From NCBI RefSeq assembly GCF_958298935.1, contig NC_084933.1:6183001-6247000 (forward strand): DNA of 64,000 nucleotides. Direction: 5' to 3'. Positions 1 to 12,200 of the stretch are shown here, piece after piece (position 1 is the first letter of the stretch; every line of letters starts with the position of its first letter). Under the pieces are notes generated by a model. That model was not told where the DNA came from. It did no database searches and saw only the letters and a program-made list of their open reading frames with translations. The DNA is from Phragmites australis. Its lineage: Eukaryota; Streptophyta; Magnoliopsida; Poales; Poaceae. A program made the position numbers and the translations under genes.

Positions 1-233
1 CCAAGTTACAGGGCACTGAGGGAACCTTTATTGCAAATAATGATGACAATAACATGACTCCACCCGGAGCACTTCTGTTCGTACTTCATACTATGATACC
101 CCTTCAAATGAACTTTTAACTGTACAACTCCATGTTTTGGATGATACTTTATATACTGATAGAGGTGCATGAAATGATTTCTTTATCTTTCCAACATTGT
201 TTTGATATTCTTTTTTCCTGGATTGTTGTGCAG
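1..233 (+). other. Intron of the sirtuin gene (5' part outside window)
   Basis: This stretch precedes the first recognisable sirtuin exon and ends in a pyrimidine-rich tract and CAG acceptor at 231-233. I see no coding match in any frame to the N-terminal segment expected for plant SRT1 (about 33 residues), so that exon must lie to the left of the window. Nothing else is recognisable here. Confidence 0.6.
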
Positions 234-3200
234 ATAGAAGAGCTTGCAGTCATGGTGCAAAAGGTTGTGTCACCAGTGTGGTTCTCATTTAAAGTTTTAA
301 TCTTGATTTGTGTTTAGCAGTTGCATTGAATTGACCATTACGATGCAGAGTAAGCACTTAGTGGTGTTTACCGGAGCAGGAATATCAACTTCATCAGGCA
401 TACCTGATTTCCGAGGGCCCAAGGGTGTCTGGACCTTGCAGGTAGTACTGGTGTCTATTTTACTTCCTCTTAGTATCGACCCCTTTCATGCATGAATCTA
501 TTTATTTTTAGATGATTTTGTGATGCTGGATTGCAGTCTAGACATACCTGCATGTACTTGGGTGGCATGTAATTCACATTCGACTGCATTACGAGTAGAG
601 TGTGTTAGCAATAAGCCTTGATGTGTGCAGATTGTGTTAGCAATAAGCCTTGATGTGTGCAGATTTTCAGCTAGCAGATTAGAGAGAATAATAGCCAATT
701 AAAGCAGTAATGATTGTAGTTATTAGTTGTTTGAATTAGGAATTTTCAGCTAGCAGATTAGGGAGAATAATAGTCAATTAAAGCAGTAATAGCTGTAGTT
801 ATTAGCTGTTTGAACTAGACCATATTGTAGTGGTCAGCAGTGTATAAATAGAGAAGAAGACAGAAAAGGTAGCAAGCCATTGCAGTACTAAAAATACCAC
901 TGCTAGTGTACGTGTGTCTTGGGTGAGTTTCTGGGCTACTTGTGAGGCTGTAGGCCTTTCAATTGGTATCAGTAGGTGTCATGGCGGGTGAAGATGGCCC
1001 TTCTGCAGCTTCTGCGCCTGTGATACAGTGTGTGGTGAGAGATGTTGGAGGTGCGTACCCACTGCTCACCAAGCACAACTACGCCGAGTGGTCGGTGATA
1101 ATGGAGGTGATGCTTGAAGCATGGGGCCTCTGGGAGGCCGTGGACAAGGGCGACGTGGACAGGGTCGACAACAGGTTGGCAATGGAGGCCATCTTTTGCA
1201 CAGTTCCGCCGGAGATGGTCACCTCCCTTGCAAAGAAGACGGCGAAGGAGGCCTAGAACGCGATCAAGACGATGCGTGTTGGCTCCAAGCGCTCTCGCAA
1301 GGCGACTGCCCAGAAGGTGAGGAAGGACTACGAGGCGATCTCCTTCCGCGACGGCGAGTCAATCGACGACTTCGCCATGCGCCTCACCGGGATCGTCCAC
1401 CAGCTGGAGGTACTTGGTGATCCGGTCGACGACGCCAAGGTCGTGGCCAAGTACCTGTGGGTTGTCCCGCCCAAGTTCGCACAGATCGCGCTCTCAATTG
1501 AGATGCTTCTCGACATCTCAACGCTGACGATCGAGGAGGTCACGGGACGGCTCAAGGCGGCAGAGGACCGCCTCGACCCGGACCAAGTGAAGCTGCTGCT
1601 CACGGAGGAGCAGTGGCTTGGGCGCCAGAAGGAAAGGCGAGCTAGCGAGGGGGGGTCGCGGTCTGCCAAAGGCGATGACAAGAATCGCCGCTCCCGTGGC
1701 TCGCGCAAGAAGGGCGCGGCTGATGGCAAGAATGCTGCCCGTAATGACGACCGTGACGCCTGCCACAATTGCGGGCGTACCGGTCACTGGGCTTGTGATT
1801 GTCGCCAGCCCAAGCGAGGTCAGGCGCACCTCGGGCAGGAGGACAACTACGAGCCTCCGCTACTGATGGCGCAGGTCTGCGCGCTGAACGACGACACCGC
1901 GCCGGCGTCGACAACAGTCCACCTCGATGAACCACGAGTGCAGGCGTTCCTCGGCGAGGCGGACGCCGGTGAACTCCAGGAGGGCTGGTATCTCGACACC
2001 AGCGCCACCAGCCACATGACGTGCCGCAGCGACGTCTTCGCCAAGCTTGATATCGCAGTACAAGGAACCGTACGGTTCGGCGACGGATCGCTCGTCGAGA
2101 TGCACGGTTGCAGCACGGTGCTGTTCGCCGAGGAGAACGGCGAGCACAAGGCGCTCTCTGACGTCTACTTCATCCCGCGCTTGAAGAACAGCATCATCAG
2201 CGTCGGCCAACTCGATGAGTGTGGCTCGAAGGTGCTGATCGAGGATGGCGTGCTGCGCATCTGGGATCGTCGGCGCCATCTCATCGCCAAGGTGAACCGT
2301 GGACGGAACCGGCTCTACATCCAACGCCTCAACGTCGCGCGCCCCATCTGTCTCGCGGTGCAGCATAACGATGACTCGTGGCGCTGGCACGCCCGCTACG
2401 GCCACATCAGCTTCAACGCGCTGCACCAGCTTGGCCGCCAGGACATGGTGCGTGGTCTTCCACAGCTAGAACACGTGGAGCAGCTCTACGACATCTGCGT
2501 TATGACGAAGCATCGCCGAGCCCCGTTCCCAGCCAAGGCGAAGTACCGCGCAGAGGGCGTCCTAGACCTCGTCCACGGCCATCTCTACGGCCCCATCACG
2601 CCGGCGACGCCAGGCGGGTGTCGCTATTTTTTGCTGTTGGTAGATGACGCCAGCCGCTACATGTGGCTGGTGCTTCTCACAGCAAAAAGTGATGCTGCAG
2701 TGGCCATCACGAAGTTTTAAGCTGCTGCGGAGGTGGAGAGCGGGCACAAGCTCCGCATTCTACGCACGAACAATGGCGGCGAGTTCACCTTCGTTGAATT
2801 CGCGTGCCACTACGAGGACTACGACGTGCAACGGCACTTCTCCGCGCCGTACACGCCGTAGCAAAACGGCGTGGTGGAGAGGAGGAACTAGACCATCCTC
2901 ACCACCGCACGCGCCCTGTTGAAACAGCGGAAGATGCCTGCTGAATTTTTGGGGGAGGCTGTGACCGCGGCTGTCTACCTCCTCAACCGGGTGCCGACGA
3001 AGAGTCTTAACGGCGAGACGCCATTTGAGGCGTGGCACGGGCGCAAGCCGGTGGTAAGCTACTTGCGTACATTCGGGTGTCTTGGTTATGTAAAGGATAC
3101 ACGACCAGGCCTGCGGAAGCTCGACGACCGCAGCACCCCGATGGTCTTCATCGGCTATGAGGATGGCTCCAAGGCGTACCGCATGCTCGAGCCCTAGTCC

Positions 3201-6200
3201 CGGCGCGTCCACATCTCCCGCGACGTCTTTTTTGGTGAGGACGCCGGCTGAGACTGGGAGGCGGTGCTGCAAAACGGTGGAACAACCACACTTGACTTCC
3301 ATGTGGAGGTAGTGGTCAGCTACATCCACCCAAGCGTGTTGGCTTCGTCCGCAGGCCGTGCAGAAGGCGCTTATCCTGCTAGGGAGAGCCGCGCTCCTTC
3401 GCTGAAGTAGAGTACGATCCAGCATGGCAGGCGGCCGGCCATGCGCGAGGAGATGGACTCCATCGAGCAGAACGGGACAAGGTCGCTGGTGGAGCTTCCT
3501 CATGGGCATCGACCTATTGGGCTGAAGTGGGTCTTCAAGCTCAAGAAGAACGAGGAAGGAGCAGTGATCAAGCACAAGGCTCGCCTCGTCGCCAAGGGCT
3601 ATGTGCAGCAACCGAGCATTGACTTCGATGAGGTATTCACAATTGTTGCTCGTCTTGAGTCCGTTCGGTTGCTGCTAGCTATTGCTGCGCAAGATGGCTG
3701 GCCGGTGCATCACATGGATGTGAAGTCGGCTTTCCTCAATGGCGATTTGGGGGAGGAGGTGTACGTCGCGTAGCCGCCGGGCTTCATCGTCACCGGAGCA
3801 GAACAAAAGGTGTTGCGCCTGCGGAAGGCGCTCTACGGGCTGCGGCAAGCGCCGCGGGCTTGGAACGAAAAGCTGCACACGGCATTGCGAGCTCTCGGGT
3901 TCGAGCAGAGCCCGCATGAGGCGACGATGTACAGGCGTGGCCATGGCGACTCGCTGTTGATCATCGGGGTCTATGTGGATGACTTGATCATCACTAGATC
4001 AGCCGAGGCGAAGATCAACCGCTTCAAGGAGGAGATGAAGGCGAAGTTCAGGATGAGCGACCTTGGGTTGCTCTCCTTCTACCTTGGCATCGAGGTGCAG
4101 TAGAGTAGCAGTGGGATCACGATGTGCTAGGCGCATTACGCCAAGTGCATCCTAGAGATGGCGGGGATGCAGGACTGCAACCCCGTGCACACCCCATGGA
4201 GGAGCGGCTCAAGTTGAGCCGTGACAGCACGGCAGCGGAGGTGGACGTCACTCAGTATCAGAGGATCATTGGAAGCATCCGTTATCTTGTCCACACGCGG
4301 CCGGATCTCGCTTTCTGCGTGGGGTACGTGAGTCGCTTCATGGAGTGGCTTACGGAGGAACACATGGCGGCAGTGAAGAGGATCCTGCGCTATGTAGCTG
4401 GGACGTTAAGTCTCGGTTGCCACTATGAAAGGACAGTAGAGGCACGGCTTGTCGGGTACACTGACAGCGACCTCGCCAGCGATGTTGACACAAGGAGGAG
4501 TACATCCGGCGGTTTGTTCTTCTATGGCAGCAGCTTGGTGAGTTGGCACGCTCTCAAGCAAAAGGTGGCGGCACTCTCGTCCTGTGAGGCGAAGTATGCT
4601 GCTGCCACTACCGCAGCCACACAAGCGGTGTGGTTGGCTCGGCTGCTCGGCGACTTCAAGGGGAGGGACGCCGACACTGTCGAGCTGAAGATTGACAACA
4701 AGTCAGCCTTAGCGCTGATACAAAACCCTGTCTTCTATGAACGTAGCAAACACATCGATGTGCGCTATCACTTCATCAGGGAGTGCCGGGAAGATGGGAG
4801 GATTAGTGCTGATTTCGTCGGCACTAAGGACCAGCTCGCTGACATTCAAATGAAGGCACTTGGGCGAGTCAGATTTTATGAGCTTCGTGCTAGGATTGTA
4901 ATGATGAACATCAATTCCAAGTCCACACACAAGGATTAGGGGGAGATTGTTATCAATAAACCTTGATGTGTGCAGATTTTTAGCTAGCAGATTAGGGAGA
5001 ATAATAGCCAATTAAAACAGTAATAGCTGTAGTTATTAGCTGTTTGAACCAGGAATTTCCAGCTAGAAGATTAGGGAGAATAATAGCCAATTAAAGCAGT
5101 AATGACTGTATATTAGTTGTTTGAACCAGGCCATATTGTAGTGGTCAGCAGTGTATAAATAGAGAAGAAAACAGAAAAGGTAGCAAGCCATTGCAGCACT
5201 AAAAATACCACTGTTAGTGTACGTGTGTCTTGGGTGAGTTCCTGGGCTACCTGTGAGGCTGTAGGCCTTTCAGAGTGTTCCCATATGGCTATGATACCTG
5301 ACTTAGGTACCCCCGCAAAAAAGTTATACTTTATAAAACCATGCCACTTTTACTATGTTAACAAACCATACTTATAATTTTCAATACCTGCTACTCCCAT
5401 GTGAAGATACTACATTTCTTGATGAACCATTATTTCAACTGTATATAATTTTACATGTTATAGCGTGCAGGAAAAGGTGCTCCTAATGCATCACTTCCCT
5501 TCCATCGAGCTGTTCCAAGCTTGACTCACATGGCACTAGTTGAATTGGAAAGAGCAGGGCTTCTGAAGTTTGTCATAAGCCAGGTGTGCTCAATTTAACT
5601 AAGTGCAATGTATCATTGATTTGGTACCTATTTCCAATTCCATGCTGACAAGAACTTGTGCTCCATTGCAAGATCAGTACATAGGAGCTGCAGATAAATT
5701 GAAATCTTAGATATATACAATATACCCAAATACACTCTTGTTTTTTTATTGTTGTCTGTATGACTAATGGATTACTTCTGGCACCCATTTAATTTGAGAA
5801 GTTTGTATTTCCCAGAATGTCGACAGTCTACATCTTCGTTCTGGTTTCCCAAGGGAGAAGCTAGCTGAATTACATGGCAATTCTTTCAAGGAGATTTGCC
5901 CATGCTGTAAAACTGAGTATGATTTGGTTTACTTTCTTTATATTACGCCTTTATTAGGGAGTCAGTGTCTGTAGATGCCCAAATAGTTCCTTTTGCTTGC
6001 CTTGATTTATTCAAGAGACCTTTCTCCATTTGAAGGTACCTTCGTGATTTCGAAATTGAGACAGTAGGACTGAAGGATACTCCGAGGCGTTGTTCTGATA
6101 AAAACTGTGGAGCTAGATTAAAAGATACAGTTCTTGATTGGGAGGTAAATACTACGTCTTCAACATGTTAACCTAAAAAATTTCTATTGTAACACAATGT

Positions 6201-9200
6201 TTCCTTTGGCAACTGGAAGTATGTGAAATGTTACCATTGGCAAAATGGGAACTGTAAGTACTGTGGAAGACTACAGATTGTAATGCCCGTTAGACTTCCT
6301 TAGTCACTGCTACATAATTTGGATATTTGTCTTGTGTTATGGACCTTATGGTCTTAGCCGGTTCAATGCCTGGTTAGAACCCTAGCCATAACCGATGGTA
6401 TTAGTACCTCAATCACTTCAATGATCCAAAGCTGACACGAAATTTGATGTAGTCACTTGAGTTATTGAAATTAGCTGTTCATGTTGTGTTTTGCTGTGTA
6501 GCAAAAGAAAAGAACATTTGATAGTGCTTCTGTGGTGTCTAAAAAAGTGAAAAGCCCATTGAGGGCTTGACTTGCAATAGCCTGCTGCGCCACTACTAAA
6601 AATACTGCTTTAGGGATTGTGTTTTCGCTTTTTCAGGTGTGCATAGCAGCATTACTCAAGTGTTTTTGCTGTGCCAAAATATTTTTGAATTATCATCAAG
6701 TTCACCTCACAGTTGCGAGGAACCACTCTGTTGCTTCTTGAGGGTTCAGAACTCTAGAATACCAGTATGCTTAGCAAATATTTACTCGAGAAGTTTCATG
6801 CTATTTTCTTATGTTATGTATATGTTCCTTTTCTAATAAGTTTTCAGTATGAGAACTTGGCATGTTCACTACCACAAGAAAAATAGAGTAGCCAGCCAGT
6901 GGTTGGTGAGCTTTTTACCAGTCTAGTGATGGTTTGCCGAATGCCATTTTGTATATCCTTCAAAGTTGCTGCTAGTTTTATCAATGATATTAGATGGGTA
7001 AACACATTTTGCAGGATGCTTTACCCCCTGATGAGATGAATTCTGCCAAGGAGCATTGTCGAACAGCTGATCTTGTCCTATGTCTAGGAACTAGGTATTG
7101 GCCATATTACCCTTACATCATAGGGGGAACTGTTTTTGCAGTTTCTTTACTGAAATTACTGTATTTACAAACATTCTGACCTTCCAGTTAATGTTATTAC
7201 TTTGGTGATAAATCGATATATCTTGTAAGCCCTTTGTCTCACATTTGTCTATAAAAAGAAGCAAACAAACAAGGGTTCATTTTTATGATCCTTGGATCAT
7301 AAGGGAGATATCTGCCGGGAGGATAGTCAGGCGGCGTCGGCTGCTAGGGGAGGGACTAGACTATAGAATGAGGAGACTTAGATTAATTCTTCTTTTGCTT
7401 GATTACAAGGATGTGCCGGCTGCCCCTTTATATAGAGAGGGGAATTATAATCCTAATTCAATTCCAACTCCTAACTTATCTCCTACCAAACTTATTTTTA
7501 AGCAGTGCTAATTCAATCAGACTCCTAATTTATCTTTTACCAAATTTATCTCTACACAAATCAATTCGAATCCTAACATACCAAACTTATATATATACTA
7601 ATCTATCCTAACCTCCCTGGTCTCGTGCTACAGTGTTGTGGTTATTGCGGTATGAACAGTAATTCTTGCACATAACAGATGTGATAACCGATCTAAATGG
7701 CCCTAATGGGCTGGACATGACATGCATACTATTGGTAATTAGGCACTATACCTCTCCAATTGCTTTAATTAAAGAATATTGTTCATATACAACTTAGTGT
7801 TTTAGTTCGAACCATTTACATACAGCTCAAAGTTTGGACCCAAGAGTAACATCGTGAAACAACATAGTGTGAAGTGAAACCTTCGTGAACCTCTCAGATG
7901 CCATATGGGCGGACTGCAGCCTGGCTGACCCCCATAACATCGCAATCTTCATTGCCTCACCCATTAGATACAGCTGGTCTCTCCCACCCTCCCCTCCTTT
8001 GGGGTACAACCTTGTCCTCAATCTCTGTCCTTCTCTGCTTAGATGCCTACCCTTCCAGCACCAGTGCCTCTAAATCTTTCCTTCTCCACAAACCGAGCGT
8101 GAGTCCTATTCTTTTGCTGTTTGGGGCAACATGATGGTGGGCTACATTTCCATTGCGCTGGACTTCCTTGCACCTCATCCATGTACATATGCAGCTGCCT
8201 CAACTTCTCTGCCAGTGGGCATCCTAGCCTAGGCAAGGGGTATGATGCAGAGCGCAGATAGTGGCACTGGCAGTGAGTAGAGTTAATGAAGCTTTATGAT
8301 GAGATGTAGACGAAGAAGAGCTTGCTGTGAGAGGACGTCTTCAACAAAGCTGTTCAGTCAGTTGATGAGATTGTGGGGAGCCATGAAGAAATATGTGAAT
8401 GATGAGATCTGGAGTTGTACTTGCCATTAGCGAGGCAATGGTTGAGTTGACAGTGTTGGTGCAGTGGAGAGTAGCAGGACATGTGATAGAGTTGTGGTGT
8501 TCCTGTTTTGTGCTTGATTACCAGTTAGGTGAGCAGTGGATAATAGAAATATTTTTACATGCAAGATTTAAAACTAGTCAGGCTGGTGTAAGGTCCCAGG
8601 GACAATAAATGCGTGCATGCATATTGGTTTATATATAACACAATAATTAAGAAAATTCTGAATATACAATAAACGTTCAGTGTTTATAATTTTTCAAGAG
8701 AGAATAATGATTTTGGAATCACCTATAACACTATACTATGGTGCACAATTTCCCTGGTCAGTCAGCTAATTGTTGGACTTGGTGACATGACATTTTCCCC
8801 AAATAATGTGGTGTCACTCCTATAAGACAAGAAGTGATATTTTTGACAAGATAATAAAGAGAACAGCCATTCAATGGGCATGATATTAGCTGGTAAATAA
8901 GGTGTGTTGTAAACGCTTGGCAATGGAAGTTGAAGGCTTGAATCCATGCTAGGTTTTCCTTAGGTGAGATAGAAAGGCCGATGACCAAAAGATTTCAGAA
9001 ACCGTTTTTTTATTTCAATTTCTGCATCCTAGTTCTACTGCTTAAGGTTTCAGAAACCATTTTTTAATAAATTCCTGGACCTTCTCCCGGAGTCAGTAAC
9101 CAGCTGGTCAATGGTCGTTTGATCTTAGTCACATGTGATTTCTCTTATTTTGTTTCAAGTTTTAAACAATTGCAACCTTCAACAGCAACCAATACTAAAA

Positions 9201-12200
9201 ACTGTTCAAAAGGACACTCTCACTGAGAGCTACACTGCTTCTGGTAACCACTAGTAACCATTGATTTCAGCGGTGGTCAGTTGACTACAGTGCTCCTGGT
9301 AACCATTGATTAACATTTGACACATTGATTTTGATCGATCCAAAGATTAACATAAGATGGAGTTTTTATATTTCAATTTGCACTTCTTCAATGCGGTAGT
9401 AAAGTGCATGTTTTGCATGCTAGTTAAGCCCCTTGTTTACTTGCCTTTATGAATGGATAATGAGCTTTACATAATGATTTCGTGCAACATATACATGCGA
9501 GGAATTCCTCCTTTGTCAAGAAAATAAATATGTATAATAGGAATGGTACTGAGGACACTGCAAGACTTGGCCACAGCATGCATAGGTTTCAGCCTCAAGC
9601 AAAAAATCAATGCTAGGATCATTCAGTCGTGCACAGCACATCATGCATGTCTCCTTGTTCTGCATATATGTATCTTGATGTGGCTATAGCTTATAGGTAC
9701 TCCCTCTGATCCGAAATATAAGTCCATTTAGCTTTGTCCTAAGTCAAACATTTTTAGCTTTGACCATCAATAGCAAATAAATCATATATATTGACAAGTG
9801 ACACCATAAGGTTGATGCTACTAGATTCACCATGAAAAAAACAATCATAATATATAACTCTTTCTATTTGAAATAATATATTTTTATATATATTATTAGT
9901 CAAAGTGTCATATTGGAGACCGTGTCGATGTCCTAATGGACTTATATTTGGGATCAGAGGGAGTAATCTCTTGCGTGTAGTGCAAGATTGATTGGGAATC
10001 GTAAGTTTCCTTTACAAGGCCTTAGAAAAAAACGTTCGGTTCCACTTAAAAGTACATGTGTCTTGTCTTCTTTTATATTCCTCCCCATGATCCAACTGAA
10101 GGCATCATGTCCTATCTCTCTTTGACCGATTTGATTAATCTTGCTCCATATCAATTCATTATGTTACATTTGACTTTGGTGGTAGGCTTGGGTTCTTAAA
10201 TATCCATTTGCTTTTCATTGTTGAACGATTTTACGCTATTACGCTTTATGTTCTTTTTTTTCATCCCTTATTTCCAATACTGTGCAGCTTGCAGATTACT
10301 CCTGCATGTAATATGCCTCTGTTGTCAATGAAGAATGGGGGTAGGGTGGCTATTGTAAACCTTCAGGTACATGCTACTAAATAAAATTGTATTCTTGTTT
10401 ATCTTCAGTATGAGAAAAAGTAGCAAGTTACGTGTCTAACTCTTTGATCACATGTGAATGATCAGAATATTTGAGTGTTGTTTCTTTGGCTGTTTCTTTT
10501 ATTTTACAAAAACCCAAATTCAAATTGCTTAAATATGTTAAACTTGGATGCACACACAAAAAAAATCAATTTTGATTTTGGAAGTTGAAATGTGGCGATA
10601 TGAAATCTAGGGTGGCATTTCCGATCCAAAAGCTAGAAATTTAAAACATGGTATGGTTTCCAACTAATGCATTTGAGTTTTTAAATTGTGATTTCCCCTT
10701 CTCTTTCAGGCAACTCCAAAGGATAAAAGGGCAAGCCTTGTCATCCATGGACTTGTGGATAAGGTAGCTGTTTCCTACTTCATTGAGGACTTGAGGTTCC
10801 TTTATGTTATCTTTTGTTTTCCAAGGGGTAAACACCACGCTAAGGAGGGCTGGACTGTATGGCTGAAGGGAAAAGCACATTAAGAGAGGGATGAGGCCAT
10901 AGATTTGGGTGCTTATAACCTTTGGGTTGAGAAACAACTATTTCAATTTGTGCTTTACAATAACAGCTGACCACCCTCATCTTTATAGATGAGTTTGCCT
11001 CCTAAAAATATCTCTAGACTAAATCATATTTCTGACTTGTTATCCCTAACTGAAACATCGCAAACTCTTTTCTAATCAAACTCGTATTCGAACAGCTTAT
11101 CTCTTGACAATAATTTAAATGTGTCATAAACAGGTCATTGCTGGGGTCATGAGCATGCTGAATCTGCGAATTCCTCCATATATACGTACTGACTTTGTTC
11201 AGCTTAGTCTTCGACACTCGTTGAAAAGTAAGATCATCTCACCATTTCTCGCATCCTTGTCCTAGCTACTGTAGATTATGATGTTTTCTGGAAAGTGGTC
11301 TCAATACATACTGTGAAACTACTGTATGATTGATTCACCCATGATTTGGAAAAGATTTTTCTTTCTCAATACATACTGTGAAACTACTGTATGATTGATT
11401 CACCCATGATTTGGAAAAGATTTTTCTTTCTTGTAATAAGATGTTTATGTTCATGTATTGATACCATCTGAATAAGCTGCCTTAATTAAATGTTGGAACC
11501 TTATCGTATGCAAATATGTCCAATTGCTTGTCCCCTCATATCATGTTATTACTTTTGTTTTGTAGAGAAATGTGTAAGATGGACTCTCCGAGTAACCAGT
11601 ATTCATGGCCTGCGAGCACCATTGTCATTTCTTAAGTCCATCGAGGTTGTGCACTCACGACTCGAGTAATTTATCAACACTTTTATGCAAGAGTATGCTT
11701 TACGCACCATGTTACCATTAAGATAATGTTATATTGACTGCGGGGGTGGGGGGGGGGGGTGCACAAACTTCATTATAAGAAATTTGTATATTGAATTGCA
11801 CACATGTAATTATAGGATAAACGTGGGTGATTCTAGCTGTCCATACAAGTCCTTTTGAGTTCTCAGATCCACCGTTGCATCTATTCAAGTGTTAATTGTG
11901 CATATGGTACAAGTGTGGTGAAGGTCCCCGTGGAAGCAACAAGGATCTTATTATTGCCTCAAGTGTCTAAACTATTTTTTAAGATGCTCTCTACACTATA
12001 TACATGTAACCTAAGCCATTTATGGCAATACATTTCCTGTGTTTTAATCAAAGAAGGCAAATGGATTAGTGCACTTGCACTGGTTGACTACATGCAGCCA
12101 CTAAGTGACATCTTTAACAATTATGAATCCAGTTTTTTTGAATTATTGACAGGTAGATTAACTGTTACGCAACACATTGATTACGTGGTTGAATTTTGGT

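Larger units (their letters stand above)
598..5277 (+). mobile_element. Ty1/copia LTR retrotransposon inside SRT1 intron, with target duplication
   Basis: The element spans 603-5272 and is flanked by a perfect 5-bp duplication GAGTG (598-602 and 5273-5277). LTRs begin TGTTA and end TTTCA. A primer site TGGTATCAG (964-972, initiator tRNA-Met type) follows the 5' LTR, and a purine tract ending GGGGGAGAT (to 4947) precedes the 3' LTR. Gag, protease, integrase, reverse transcriptase and RNase H are recognisable in copia order, in the same orientation as SRT1. The interior is GC-rich compared with the AT-rich intron. Several premature stops and one frameshift show it is inactive. Without the element and one duplication copy the host intron would be about 350 bp. 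Confidence 0.95.

Noticed and set aside
2760..3611. Minus-strand open frame of 283 codons in the copia element
   Set aside because: It is antisense to the integrase and reverse transcriptase coding region, in GC-rich sequence where stops are rare, and has no domain. The same holds for 1328-1768, 1847-2149 and 1860-2426.
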